The notes under the pieces were generated by a model. That model was given only the letters and a program-made list of their open reading frames with translations. It did not search any database and was not told where the DNA came from. Positions 27,979-35,513 of a stretch of 51,938 nucleotides of DNA are shown here, in pieces. How positions within the stretch are numbered: the first letter of the stretch is position 1; every line of letters starts with the position of its first letter. Origin of the DNA: a virus; IMG/VR virus record IMGVR_UViG_3300026320_000008, positions 1 through 51,938 of that record; one strand, given 5' to 3'. Position numbers and translations under genes: made by a program.

Positions 27979-29966
27979 TGCCTATCGGAACATCAAACGG
28001 TGATCACTATGAATCTGAAATGCATCAGCTTTTGGATCTTCCAACCGTGTTTGATGATGCAGAAAACAAGCAAAAACACCTGTCACAGGGAGATCGTGGA
28101 CCTCTCAAAATAACGATTACTCCACACATGCAGGAAGGTGAATCTGAACAAGGAACATCTGAAGGTATTATTGAAGATCGTCGAAATAAACCTATGAATC
28201 CAGCAGAAACTCTTCCTCGAATGATTGTCGATAGAGTTAAGACTTGGATGGGAAAAAATCAATGGCCTGAAGGAGAATATGCAAACAGTCCATTATCGAA
28301 AGAATTAGGTATAGATGATATTACTTCTAAAGGTTCTAAAGGTAAACCTCAATCTCAATTGGATGAACCCAAAGAGGTTCATATCGTACGTCATGGTGAA
28401 ACTACAGCAAACGATAACAATACCGTACGTGGTACTAATATACCTACTCCTCTCAATGAGAATGGTCGCGCTGAGGCTGAGAAGGTCGCTGATAAGCTTA
28501 AAGAAGCAGGAGTGGATACTCTCGTCGCTTCTCCTTTAGAACGCTCCAAGGAGACGGCAGAGATCATTGGAAAAAAGTTGGGAATAACTCCACAGTATGA
28601 TTCGAGACTTGCTACGTGGGATGTAGGTGAACATGAAGGTAAGCCTTGTGAAACGTCTAATCCTGTGTTGGAAGATTACGCCAAGAACAAACAGGATGAA
28701 CCTGTTCCCGGTGGTGAGAGTTTCAATGAATTTATAAACAGAGCGTTTGCTGGTATCAGAGACGCAGTTCTCAATAACAAAGACAAGAACTTAGCGATCA
28801 TCACTCACAATAGAGTAGAAGCTACTCTCAGAGGTTGGGAGAAGACGGGACAAGATAATCCTGATATTGATTACAAAGAAGCAGTGAAAGAAGAGACGGA
28901 GCCGGGAGTCGTAAGGAAAACAACCTTCGAACCTGATGCTACGATTCTACAGCCTGGTCCTGCTGTAGGTTTTGACGAAAGATTCTCTGGAATGCCTTCA
29001 AAACTGCCACAGAAGGTTCCTGGTGAGAGTTTTAAAGGTACTCCTAGTTTATATAGGCCTTTCTTAAAAAATGCACCACCATGGCCTGGAGAAAATTTTC
29101 CAGGACAAGGATTTGAACATATTCCTTTTGATCTTGATGATCCGATGACAACTAAAGAACAATTGTTTAGACAGATGTCTGAAAAACTTCCAGGTATATT
29201 AGGTCCTATGGTTGATATAGCTAGTCAGAAAGATATAGGTACTTCCAGACATACGCAGAAAGAATTCGAAGATTATTATAATAAAAATATAGCGCCTAAA
29301 TTATCTCCTGAAGAACATAAAGTAATGAAGGATTATATTGAGTCTAGTTCTTTACGCGGAGGTAAGCGCGCTGAGATAATTTGGACTGATGAAAAGATTA
29401 ATGATTTCAGAAAAGTAATGCAACAGTTTGATAAATCTTGGAATGCTCGAGAAGCAGAAGCCAGTGAGAAATTCGGTATAACTAAAGCATCTGTTAGAGG
29501 TCTCTACAATAAATTTGATGTGAAATATACAAAAGCTCAGATGCAAAATCCTTCTCAACAACAACAAGGGAAACCTCCTGAATCTATTAAAGCAGCTGCT
29601 GTTCGTATGAAGACTCCACAAGGAGAAACAATTTATGAGGGTCATAGTCATCTTAATGCTATGCTCAACATGAGTAAAGAACATATGAATCTTCTCAATC
29701 GCCCTAAACAACCTGAGGGTGTTTCTATAGAAGATGGTTTCATAACATCTACGGGTAGATTTGTAAATAGAAAAGAAGCGGCTCAAATACATCAAGCTGA
29801 TAAAGGAAGATACACCGAACTTTCTGAGAAGATGGATTTATCTCCTCTTACGAGTGAAGAAGTTCCTGCTATTAAGAAACAAAAACCTCCGTTGACAGAT
29901 AAAGACATGCAAGAATTAATTGATGAATGGAATAGAATTGTAGACGAAAAATATCCTAAAAAATAG
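27978..29966 (+). CDS. virion-linked protein with histidine-phosphatase domain (662 aa)
   Basis: Residues about 132-290 form a histidine phosphatase (phosphoglycerate-mutase-like) domain: the RHG motif at 138-140 (phospho-accepting His139), SPLERSKETAE with Arg189, and the second catalytic-pocket His277 in ITHNRV. The usual Glu of the 'L-x-E-x-x-x-G' segment (here LATWDVG, 211-217) is replaced by Thr, so the acid may differ. The N-terminal 130 and C-terminal 370 residues are charged, mostly helical and unrecognised. It is the last gene of the operon, coupled to the internal virion genes, so it may be ejected into the host. Substrate unknown. Confidence 0.78.
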   Translation: MPIGTSNGDHYESEMHQLLDLPTVFDDAENKQKHLSQGDRGPLKITITPHMQEGESEQGTSEGIIEDRRNKPMNPAETLPRMIVDRVKTWMGKNQWPEGEYANSPLSKELGIDDITSKGSKGKPQSQLDEPKEVHIVRHGETTANDNNTVRGTNIPTPLNENGRAEAEKVADKLKEAGVDTLVASPLERSKETAEIIGKKLGITPQYDSRLATWDVGEHEGKPCETSNPVLEDYAKNKQDEPVPGGESFNEFINRAFAGIRDAVLNNKDKNLAIITHNRVEATLRGWEKTGQDNPDIDYKEAVKEETEPGVVRKTTFEPDATILQPGPAVGFDERFSGMPSKLPQKVPGESFKGTPSLYRPFLKNAPPWPGENFPGQGFEHIPFDLDDPMTTKEQLFRQMSEKLPGILGPMVDIASQKDIGTSRHTQKEFEDYYNKNIAPKLSPEEHKVMKDYIESSSLRGGKRAEIIWTDEKINDFRKVMQQFDKSWNAREAEASEKFGITKASVRGLYNKFDVKYTKAQMQNPSQQQQGKPPESIKAAAVRMKTPQGETIYEGHSHLNAMLNMSKEHMNLLNRPKQPEGVSIEDGFITSTGRFVNRKEAAQIHQADKGRYTELSEKMDLSPLTSEEVPAIKKQKPPLTDKDMQELIDEWNRIVDEKYPKK

Positions 29967-29987
29967 AATTAATCATTTGAACAAAAT

Positions 29988-30023
29988 AAAACCCCCGTAA
30001 GGTGCAGACCCTACGGGGGTTTT
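29988..30023. terminator. bidirectional rho-independent terminator between the two gene halves
   Basis: AAAACCCCCGTAAGGT pairs with ACCCTACGGGGGTTTT across a GCAG loop, with one mismatch. The A-tract on one side and T-tract on the other make it effective in both directions. It sits exactly at the convergence of the rightward and leftward gene sets. Confidence 0.93.
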
Positions 30024-30040
30024 GCTATGTAAGACATAGC
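30024..30040. other. second small hairpin next to the terminator
   Basis: GCTATGT, AAG, ACATAGC: a perfect 7-bp inverted repeat directly after the main terminator. It may add to termination of leftward transcription or protect mRNA ends. Confidence 0.55.
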
Positions 30041-30118
30041 GCTTCTATGAACTGTGCGGTGGTGCTAATGATCGCTACCTCGCGCACGCATAGCGTATCA
30101 GAACGTGTCCGTACTCGC

Positions 30119-30134
30119 TGGCAAGGCCTTGCCA
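30119..30134. other. 16-bp perfect palindrome
   Basis: TGGCAAGGCCTTGCCA is its own reverse complement and lies in the 120-nt non-coding space between the terminator and the end of the leftward operon. It could be a dimeric protein-binding site or part of a further hairpin. No other function is visible. Confidence 0.5.
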
Positions 30135-30153
30135 ATCACCGACGGGTATTCTG

Positions 30154-30648
30154 TTAGTGGAATTTGTGTCCTTCGAACTTGCGGAGAGCCGCGAGGCCTT
30201 CCTTGGGCTCCATGACGGCGATGTCGATCTCGAGAGCGTCTCGAGCTACCCGCATCACTTCGGCGGCCTTCTTGTAGCCCGCCTTGTCTTCCTTGACCGC
30301 CGTAAATCGCAGGCCGCGCAACGGGTTCATCCAGCCGTCCCATTCGCCGATGTCGTCACAAGTCTCCTCGTCGACATAGGTGAACTTTCCGGCCGTAATG
30401 GCTTCGACGACACCCTTCGGAGTCGTTGGACGATCGTCCACGATGCCGAAGTGCTTCTGAAGTGCCTGATCTTTGGTGTGAGACGCCGACCACATTGCGC
30501 TACGCAGAGCATCGCGCTCACGCGTGAAACAGGGAACCGTGCTCTTGTCCATGTTAACTTCTTTCTCCTTCTGTGCCTCGCAGATCATTTCGGAGGCTAT
30601 TGAGTTCATTGATACCGTTGCCGGGAACATGAACGAACTAAAATACAT
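30154..30648 (-). CDS. hypothetical protein, last gene of the leftward operon (164 aa)
   Basis: A GAGGAG ribosome site nine bases upstream of the ATG at 30648 and adjacency to the previous stop favour the long form. An alternative ATG at 30552, also with AGAAGGAG upstream, gives 132 aa. The C-terminal part is charged with Gly/Trp (EWDGWMNPLRGL). No recognised domain. Base composition is higher in G+C than its neighbours. Confidence 0.6.
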   Translation of the reverse strand: MYFSSFMFPATVSMNSIASEMICEAQKEKEVNMDKSTVPCFTRERDALRSAMWSASHTKDQALQKHFGIVDDRPTTPKGVVEAITAGKFTYVDEETCDDIGEWDGWMNPLRGLRFTAVKEDKAGYKKAAEVMRVARDALEIDIAVMEPKEGLAALRKFEGHKFH

Positions 30649-30981
30649 TTATAGAATCTCCTCTTTTCTTTTCTTTAGTTGAGCACGAACTATTTTACGT
30701 TTACGTTCACGCTCTTCTTTCATTATTGCATCGGCAACATAATCGTAATCAACTTTCTCAAACCTTTCAGTTTGAGTCCATGTTCGAATCAAGGGATAAA
30801 ACCTTTGTAAGGTTTCATCCCAACGTTGCCAAGGGAACTTTGTATATCCAATGTACATAGTTCCCCATAGTTTCTCCCGACAGAAAGAACAATCGCATTT
30901 ACGTTGTCCTTTCCTTGTGTGCCAAGTTATGTGGGCATCAAGCAGTAGTTTCGGAAGTAGTTCCGCCACTCTTGTCGCCAC
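30649..30981 (-). CDS. hypothetical Cys-containing protein (about 110 aa, GTG start uncertain)
   Basis: The frame from about 30969 to 30649 looks coding: CDCSFCREKLWG then a Trp/aromatic stretch and a Lys/Arg-rich tail. There is no ATG after the upstream stop. GTG codons at 30981 and 30969 lie behind AAGGATAAGGG, inside the end of the upstream gene, so the overlap is about 44 nt. Three Cys in CDCSFC could bind metal. Confidence 0.55.
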   Translation of the reverse strand: MATRVAELLPKLLLDAHITWHTRKGQRKCDCSFCREKLWGTMYIGYTKFPWQRWDETLQRFYPLIRTWTQTERFEKVDYDYVADAIMKEERERKRKIVRAQLKKRKEEIL

Positions 30982-31513
30982 TCTGGCCCTTATCCTTTCC
31001 AGCGGACTGTTGGGCAAGCTCGTAGACGAGTTTCCACTCATTCTTGGTGAGAGCGTCGATGAGAGCTTTCTCATGTTTGGCTACTCCATCAGAGAGCTTC
31101 TTGATTTCGTCGAGACGTCCGGCACTGAATTCTCGACGAACGACTTTTCGATCGCGATCGTACTTGACATCGTCGGGCTTGTCCACTTTGTCACGGGCCA
31201 TCACCAACTTTGTCAAGTTTTCATAGACAGCAGCGAAGGCTTTCGTTTTCTTTTCAGCCTCTCGTTTAGCAATCTCCTCGATAAACAATCCTTCGATAAT
31301 CTCAGGAGATGTTAGTTCCGCTACCTTCTCCACATACTTAGCGAGGATAGCGTTTGAAGGAACCTTTTCGTCGGGCTTGTCGGTGAACATATCAGTCATT
31401 TCCGGTCTCCAAGCAAAATCACCTAATTGTGAACAGGCCTTGGCATAAATGTAACGAAGGTAATTTAACCAAGATACATCAATGGCGAGGCGGTTGTCTG
31501 ATCCGATTGGCAT
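30938..31513 (-). CDS. hypothetical charged protein (191 aa)
   Basis: Very Lys/Glu/Asp-rich helical protein with a low-complexity Gly/Ser/Thr tail. The ATG at 31513 overlaps the HNH-like gene by 35 nt. An alternative ATG at 31399 has GGAG seven bases upstream and would give 153 aa. No named domain. Confidence 0.62.
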   Translation of the reverse strand: MPIGSDNRLAIDVSWLNYLRYIYAKACSQLGDFAWRPEMTDMFTDKPDEKVPSNAILAKYVEKVAELTSPEIIEGLFIEEIAKREAEKKTKAFAAVYENLTKLVMARDKVDKPDDVKYDRDRKVVRREFSAGRLDEIKKLSDGVAKHEKALIDALTKNEWKLVYELAQQSAGKDKGQSGDKSGGTTSETTA

Positions 31514-31721
31514 GTCTACTTACCACTTTGGTAGGGACACGACTTAATGAACCAAATCTATGGAATCCAACATGATCCAATTCTTTCTTGTCGCCCTTAT
31601 GCACGAGTCCCTTTTTTAGAGCTTTTCGTCGTGCTTGGTTGCGGGCCTCCCTTCGGAGAACTTGGGCTCTCGTGTCCTCCCACTTGTTCTCCTTCGCGTA
31701 ATTGTGCGCTATTGTTAGCAC
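31479..31721 (-). CDS. small HNH-like protein (80 aa, GTG start)
   Basis: GTG start with AAGGAGG three bases further upstream. The C-terminal half (KELDHVGFHRFGS and then VVSRHANRIRQPPR) resembles the minimal phage HNH pattern 'DHxxP..GG....R.....NR..P', though the canonical proline/glycine positions are altered. It may be a small endonuclease or a degenerate relative. It overlaps the upstream frame by 125 nt. Confidence 0.5.
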   Translation of the reverse strand: MLTIAHNYAKENKWEDTRAQVLRREARNQARRKALKKGLVHKGDKKELDHVGFHRFGSLSRVPTKVVSRHANRIRQPPRH

Positions 31722-31908
31722 CTCCCTCCTTATAGTAAATAAATATAGTATAGGTATGATCGTCGCCGTTTAAGTCAACGACGATCTTTTCAACTTCTTC
31801 TGAAGGTTTAAGAACCTTCGTTTGATAGAGGAACGGCGCTATCAAGTCCGTCATGTTCCCCTGTGACATCGTCACGCGATGCCACTTTCTTTCTTTTCTT
31901 TTTTGCAT
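31597..31908 (-). CDS. hypothetical protein overlapping the HNH-like gene (103 aa)
   Basis: The ATG at 31908 is coupled to the upstream stop by TAATG. The first 55 residues look coding (VVDLNGDDHTYTIFIYYKEGG). The second half, which overlaps the HNH-like gene, is low in order and Ser/Gly/Lys-rich. Either the two genes truly overlap or the C-terminal half is a non-selected extension. ATGs at 31869 and 31854 are alternatives. Confidence 0.5.
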   Translation of the reverse strand: MQKRKERKWHRVTMSQGNMTDLIAPFLYQTKVLKPSEEVEKIVVDLNGDDHTYTIFIYYKEGGANNSAQLREGEQVGGHESPSSPKGGPQPSTTKSSKKGTRA

Positions 31909-32063
31909 TAATCGCCAGCCTCTCTTGGCGGTTCTGAGGATGCTTCATTTTGTTTGAGTCCTGACGTTGGACCGACATTGTCGATCTCTGAAAGAATTAA
32001 AGAAATAAAGACAGCTAAAGCGCCTACAACAATCACAAGACCCACTAGATCCCAAGGCATCAT
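31908..32063 (-). CDS. 51-aa single-pass membrane protein
   Basis: MMPWDLVGLVIVVGALAVF then LILSEID: one clear transmembrane helix (about 4-25) followed by a short polar tail. GGAGGT lies two bases upstream of the first ATG and five upstream of the second, so the second Met is likely used. The stop overlaps the next ATG and the start overlaps the endonuclease I stop by 4 nt. Confidence 0.72.
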   Translation of the reverse strand: MMPWDLVGLVIVVGALAVFISLILSEIDNVGPTSGLKQNEASSEPPREAGD

Positions 32064-32404
32064 AGACCTCCGAGCCACTCATCAGGTATAGTTTCAACGG
32101 CATACCTGAAACCGTTTCTCTCAGCCCATTTCACATATTTCTTATCGTATTTATAAAACAAGATTCTTATGTCTTTCTCTGGATGTTGCTTCTTTACATT
32201 GCAGAGTTTCCTCTTGTCCTCTGGTCTGAAGTACCCCTTGCATTCAACATAGACTTTACCCAAGGGGGTATGCAATATGAAGTCAGGGATGTAGAAAGAA
32301 GCAATGATGTACGGTATTCGTTCAGCTTCATATTCAAACTTAATCCTCGTCTTTCTGAGAAAGCTTCTCGTATTCCTTTCGAATACGTTCCTCGGCTCTG
32401 GCAT
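32060..32404 (-). CDS. T7 endonuclease I-like Holliday-junction resolvase (114 aa)
   Basis: Close in order to T7 gp3: IKFEYEAERIPY, YIPDFIL, VYVECKG, then KKQHPEKDIRILF and TIPDEWL at the end. Expected catalytic residues are visible: Glu9, Asp41, Glu54 and Lys56, matching Glu20/Asp55/Glu65/Lys67 of T7. It cuts branched DNA before packaging and can degrade host DNA. The ATG at 32404 keeps Glu9. It overlaps the small gene upstream by 65 nt. Confidence 0.9.
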   Translation of the reverse strand: MPEPRNVFERNTRSFLRKTRIKFEYEAERIPYIIASFYIPDFILHTPLGKVYVECKGYFRPEDKRKLCNVKKQHPEKDIRILFYKYDKKYVKWAERNGFRYAVETIPDEWLGGL

Positions 32405-32486
32405 CTAGCAGAGGATCCCTATAGTCTTCGTTTTCAAAGAGGAAATCAACGTATGATTTCTCCAGCTTTATTAACTTCTGGGACAT
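32340..32486 (-). CDS. 48-aa hypothetical protein
   Basis: A perfect AAGGAGG lies seven bases before the ATG at 32486. The product is a highly charged helix (ARAEERIRKEYEKLSQK). It sits in the seam between the exonuclease and endonuclease I genes and overlaps both. Strong ribosome site supports expression; function unknown. Confidence 0.7.
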   Translation of the reverse strand: MSQKLIKLEKSYVDFLFENEDYRDPLLDARAEERIRKEYEKLSQKDED

Positions 32487-33312
32487 CTGGTATCCTCCTT
32501 ACAGTTGTGAGGTAGACTGGTCCGTCAGCATATATAAACGTGCGCAGATTAGGAAAGCAGCAGAACTTAAAAGGTTCGTAGCTTGCGCGCACATCAAGCT
32601 GGACATTTCCGGATGCTCCGTGCGTTCTTGTTCCGCACGTGCAATCAGGGGGAATGCTTCGTCCAACAAACTCTTTATATGCTGCAACTCGTGACTTAAT
32701 GTGCTCATGACGCACCTTATGTTCATATAGACAGATATGACCTAACTCTTTATGGATTGCTAATATGTAGCCTTTGTCTTTTACCAGTACCAGAGGGTCT
32801 GAAGCAGAAGCCACTGTGTAGCCGTCGAGCTGAGATAGAAAACCGAATCCATCACTTTGCTCGATAGTCTTTTGTTTGTACTTAAGAAACTGACGACCAG
32901 AACATGATTTGACATCCACCAAACAACCGTCAATAACAGCATCCCGGTGACCTTTAATGCCATCAAGTTCCAGTTCATCTTGCTCTCCTACAACATGATG
33001 ACCGGCAGCCCTAGCTAATTGAATAGCCAGGGCCTCGATCATGTCGCCGAATGCAAACTTAAACGTTGCCCAAGGGGGAAGGGGTTCAGCCTCGTTGGGT
33101 GTGTGGATAGAATGCCAGAGAGCGCGAGGGCATCGATCGCCCATGCCGGATAAACGTAAGGCAGGAGTTCTTTCTGTCCTTCCCAACGTCTTTGGCAAGC
33201 TCTGAGCAAGCTGTCCTGAAAGTCCTCGACAGAGTTCATCTGTGAACCAGCTGTCCTTTCTCTTGAGGAGGTCCTGAATATCAGGGACCAAGGTATAAAT
33301 TGATGTGTTCAA
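32446..33312 (-). CDS. PD-(D/E)XK exonuclease, Cas4/RecB-like (288 aa)
   Basis: Active-site pattern: FAFGDMIEAL (Glu93), GHRDAVID (Asp124) and VDVKS (Asp133, Lys135), the PD-(D/E)XK order of RecB/Cas4-type exonucleases. Cys61 in GDRCPRALWH and a C-terminal cluster (DCTCG, FCCFP) could hold an iron-sulfur cluster as in Cas4. Probably fills the role of T7 gp6 exonuclease in recombination and host DNA breakdown. TTG at 33312 overlaps the upstream stop (TTGA), a junction used elsewhere in this genome. A GTG at 33372 is a longer alternative. Confidence 0.8.
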   Translation of the reverse strand: MNTSIYTLVPDIQDLLKRKDSWFTDELCRGLSGQLAQSLPKTLGRTERTPALRLSGMGDRCPRALWHSIHTPNEAEPLPPWATFKFAFGDMIEALAIQLARAAGHHVVGEQDELELDGIKGHRDAVIDGCLVDVKSCSGRQFLKYKQKTIEQSDGFGFLSQLDGYTVASASDPLVLVKDKGYILAIHKELGHICLYEHKVRHEHIKSRVAAYKEFVGRSIPPDCTCGTRTHGASGNVQLDVRASYEPFKFCCFPNLRTFIYADGPVYLTTVRRIPDVPEVNKAGEIIR

Positions 33313-33653
33313 TGTAATGTAGATACGGCATCTTTCAGACTGTTCCACATATGGATCATCAATAATGACCACATATAGGTTGCTGGTGGACCGAATGCAA
33401 CGACGAACTTCATCATGTCCCAGTATGTGAGACTCTTGTCGCCTAGCTTCTGCATTCCGGTCTTAGGTGCTGGTTTATTGCCGCTATCTTGTCCTTTCTT
33501 TTGAGCTTCCTGCCACTTCTTGAATTGCTTCTCAATCTTTCTGTGTATCTTCACAGGATCGATTTCGGCAGAGGTTGATGATTGTGGTCCTTGCCACGGC
33601 ATGATAATAAATGGTTGTTGCTGCTGTTGAGGGTATCCCCAAGGCGGCCACAT
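33309..33653 (-). CDS. Gln/Pro-rich hypothetical protein with one membrane-like segment (114 aa)
   Basis: AAAGGAGAGAATCAG precedes the ATG. The N-terminus is Pro/Gln/Trp-rich, the middle is Lys/Gln-rich, and residues about 80-105 (MMKFVVAFGPPATYMWSLLMI) form a weak transmembrane segment. It is the first gene after the structured RNA interval, so it may share its transcript. Function unknown. Confidence 0.68.
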   Translation of the reverse strand: MWPPWGYPQQQQQPFIIMPWQGPQSSTSAEIDPVKIHRKIEKQFKKWQEAQKKGQDSGNKPAPKTGMQKLGDKSLTYWDMMKFVVAFGPPATYMWSLLMIHMWNSLKDAVSTLH

Positions 33654-33710
33654 CTGATTCTCTCCTTTCGCAGAGATGTTCGAATTATTGTTTTTTGAAA
33701 TGTACTAAGT

Positions 33711-34830
33711 GGGGCTCTGCGTCTCCGCTTCACAGCCCCAATGGATTAAGGAGGCATCTTCCCGAACCACTTGTTTCGGTTGAAGTACATACTTCACCTA
33801 CTCTCCTGTGGTTAGAGGGACCTCAGCAGGGACAGTCCCTGAACCCTGTTCTCACTGGCATCCCAGTCAAGACGGTTTCTGAGGCATTCCACAAGTATGC
33901 AACAGGTTCCATAGGTAACCATCGTGGTCCCAACATGTGCTCAAAACTAAGCCTCTTGCACACCCTTTTCGGATACATACCTATAGTGCCTTACTGGCAA
34001 CGCCATCTGTCGATGGCCACCGGACTCGCAGGTCACACAGGCTCTTCACACCCATGCGTCACGATGTCACTCGCAACGTTATCAGGTCGGTAAACCCCAG
34101 TACCCCTGTTGGGGTCACGGACTCGAACCGTTATTACCTCCCTGGGGCCTACAAACTGCGTAACAATCTCCAGAAAGTCCTACTGCTTTTAGTGCTGTGG
34201 TAGACAGCCACAGACTGCAGGCCTTTACGGTATCTCCAATAGACTTCTCATGTTACGTCTCGCTTGACCTTACGTAGTATATTCGCCTACGGGAGACGCT
34301 AGTCTATTGCGTTTATCCTACTTGTCTCGAAAGCATTCTCCATCGGGTACGAACACCCGAATGTCTTCTCTTTTTGCATCACGAGGGGATCTGTTTCCCA
34401 CGGCAGGATTTGAACCTGCACTGAGTTGGTGTGCCCAGCCATCGGTCTTACAGGCAACTTGCTTTCGATCCGAGTCAAAGCTACGAACGCTAGCTCTTCG
34501 TACCTACCGGGCCTCCATTGAATTGTTTGGAACCATATTCACAGAGTATCTCCCGTCCGGCCGCTCCCTGACTGAGTACAGTTACACGACCACTGGCATA
34601 AGACCCGAGCCTCCGCGTCTTCTTGGTCTATTGGCGCGTACTTTTACCTGTAGTCCGTACAGGCCCAGCAACCGCTAGTGCTGGTTGTCCCACCTGAGCT
34701 ACAACATTTGGGTGCAGCTTCAAGTCGTAGGCAGGTCATCACTCCTGCGCCATGTGGACGTTGCGCTTCGGACCCTTTTTCCCCGCCCGCTTTTCACCAC
34801 TCACCGATGATTCGTTCTACGCAAAGGGAC
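33711..34830 (-). ncRNA. candidate large structured non-coding RNA (about 1.1 kb)
   Basis: No convincing minus-strand gene lies between 33654 and 34830. Read on the minus strand the interval holds at least sixteen perfect or near-perfect hairpins: 34731-34748, 34665-34684, 34647-34663, 34482-34502, 34403-34419, 34344-34359, 34195-34213, 34102-34115, 34002-34017, 33854-33867, 33828-33840, 33781-33796, 33762-33779 and 33711-33739. Longer helices enclose others: CAATAGACT/AGTCTATTG (34301-34309 with 34237-34245) and GGCCTGCA/TGTAGGCC (34216-34223 with 34146-34153). Two hairpins are exact tRNA T-arms. Size, phage context and tRNA-like parts recall the GOLLD and ROOL classes of giant phage RNAs, but I cannot confirm membership by eye. 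Confidence 0.7.
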
Positions 34831-35190
34831 TTATGTATTTCTTTTTCGAGGAGGTTTACGTTTGGGAATTTCTTCCTCTTTAATTGCATACACCCCTTTA
34901 ATAAGCTTTTGTCTTTGCATGCCGCAAATATTGAGAAATCGTCCAACGGACAATAGAAAATCTTCATTAATCCAACGATCTACAGTATGTTTACGTTCAA
35001 GATCCATGTTGTACGTTTCCATTCGACCTTGTTTGCAACCTTCCTCTTTGTGAAGTTCAATAACACTTGCTGCATACTCAACCATATCAATCCATCCAGC
35101 TTGCGATTGCAATCTGAGGATATTGGTAACGAGTTCTTCCGCTGTTGGTGTTTTTGTCAACGTAACTAAAGCTTTCGTTGGAGCGTTCAT
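34831..35190 (-). CDS. hypothetical protein (119 aa)
   Basis: GGAGAAGTCCA precedes the ATG. Helical, charged, ends in a Lys/Arg/Pro-rich tail (PKRKPPRKRN) that suggests nucleic-acid contact. It lies just upstream of the structured RNA interval and just downstream of a terminator, so it may be the first gene of a separate transcript. No family recognised. Confidence 0.7.
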   Translation of the reverse strand: MNAPTKALVTLTKTPTAEELVTNILRLQSQAGWIDMVEYAASVIELHKEEGCKQGRMETYNMDLERKHTVDRWINEDFLLSVGRFLNICGMQRQKLIKGVYAIKEEEIPKRKPPRKRNT

Positions 35191-35211
35191 TGGACTTCTC
35201 CAGGGGTTATG

Positions 35212-35242
35212 AAAAAGAGTGGGGGCGTGCTGGGCGCCCCCA
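35212..35242 (-). terminator. rho-independent terminator (leftward)
   Basis: On the minus strand TGGGGGCG pairs with CGCCCCCA (8 bp, 7-nt loop), followed by ACTCTTTTT. It separates the SSB/polymerase gene block from the 119-aa gene and the RNA interval. Because downstream genes lack an obvious strong promoter, read-through or attenuation is likely. Confidence 0.82.
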
Positions 35243-35291
35243 GTCTTACACCCTAGCTCATTTATAATTTAGAAGGCCACTTGCTAGGGAG

Positions 35292-35513
35292 TTACTTTGC
35301 AACGACCATCATCACATCAGTGGGCGCTGGCGTTGCAGTCGTTTCGAGAAGAGTAAAGATCTGCTCTTCCGGAAGACCTTCTGACTTCTTTGCAGACTTC
35401 TTGGCGAACTTCTCCGCTTCTGCCTTGTCGGAGAAGGCACGCGTATAACGGTAACCCGCGTCACCGCTATCAATTTCCTTGGGTTTGAATTCAGACATCA
35501 CAACATAAATCAT
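35292..35513 (-). CDS. small hypothetical protein (73 aa)
   Basis: Start chosen at the ATG 35513 because GGAAGGAAAC lies upstream; an earlier in-frame start would overlap the SSB gene more. Lys/Glu-rich helix in the middle (DKAEAEKFAKKSAKKS). The start overlaps the SSB stop by 4 nt. No recognised domain. Confidence 0.68.
   Translation of the reverse strand: MIYVVMSEFKPKEIDSGDAGYRYTRAFSDKAEAEKFAKKSAKKSEGLPEEQIFTLLETTATPAPTDVMMVVAK

Noticed and set aside
31044-31315. Plus-strand ORFs in the 30.8-31.3 kb region
   Set aside because: Frames antisense to leftward genes, no ribosome sites and no coupling.
32446-33312. Cas4 as part of a CRISPR system
   Set aside because: Cas4-like nuclease motifs are present but no other cas gene or direct-repeat array; a phage recombination exonuclease fits better.
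34060-34140. Permuted tmRNA
   Set aside because: T-arm and a following acceptor-like pairing exist, but the D-arm segment and conserved tmRNA 5' motif are not recognisable and no tag frame was seen.
34237-34309. Group I intron core
   Set aside because: AGACTA and a pairing strand are present, but the canonical S element and splice-site context are absent and no interrupted gene or tRNA flanks it.
34381-34710. A complete tRNA gene from the A-box and T-arm
   Set aside because: No acceptor stem pairs with the sequence after the T-arm, D-stem does not close, and distances are wrong.
33611-34956. Plus-strand ORFs of 160, 123 and 92 aa
   Set aside because: They oppose all neighbouring genes, lack ribosome sites, have odd composition and cover the hairpin-rich interval; better explained as chance frames over structured RNA.
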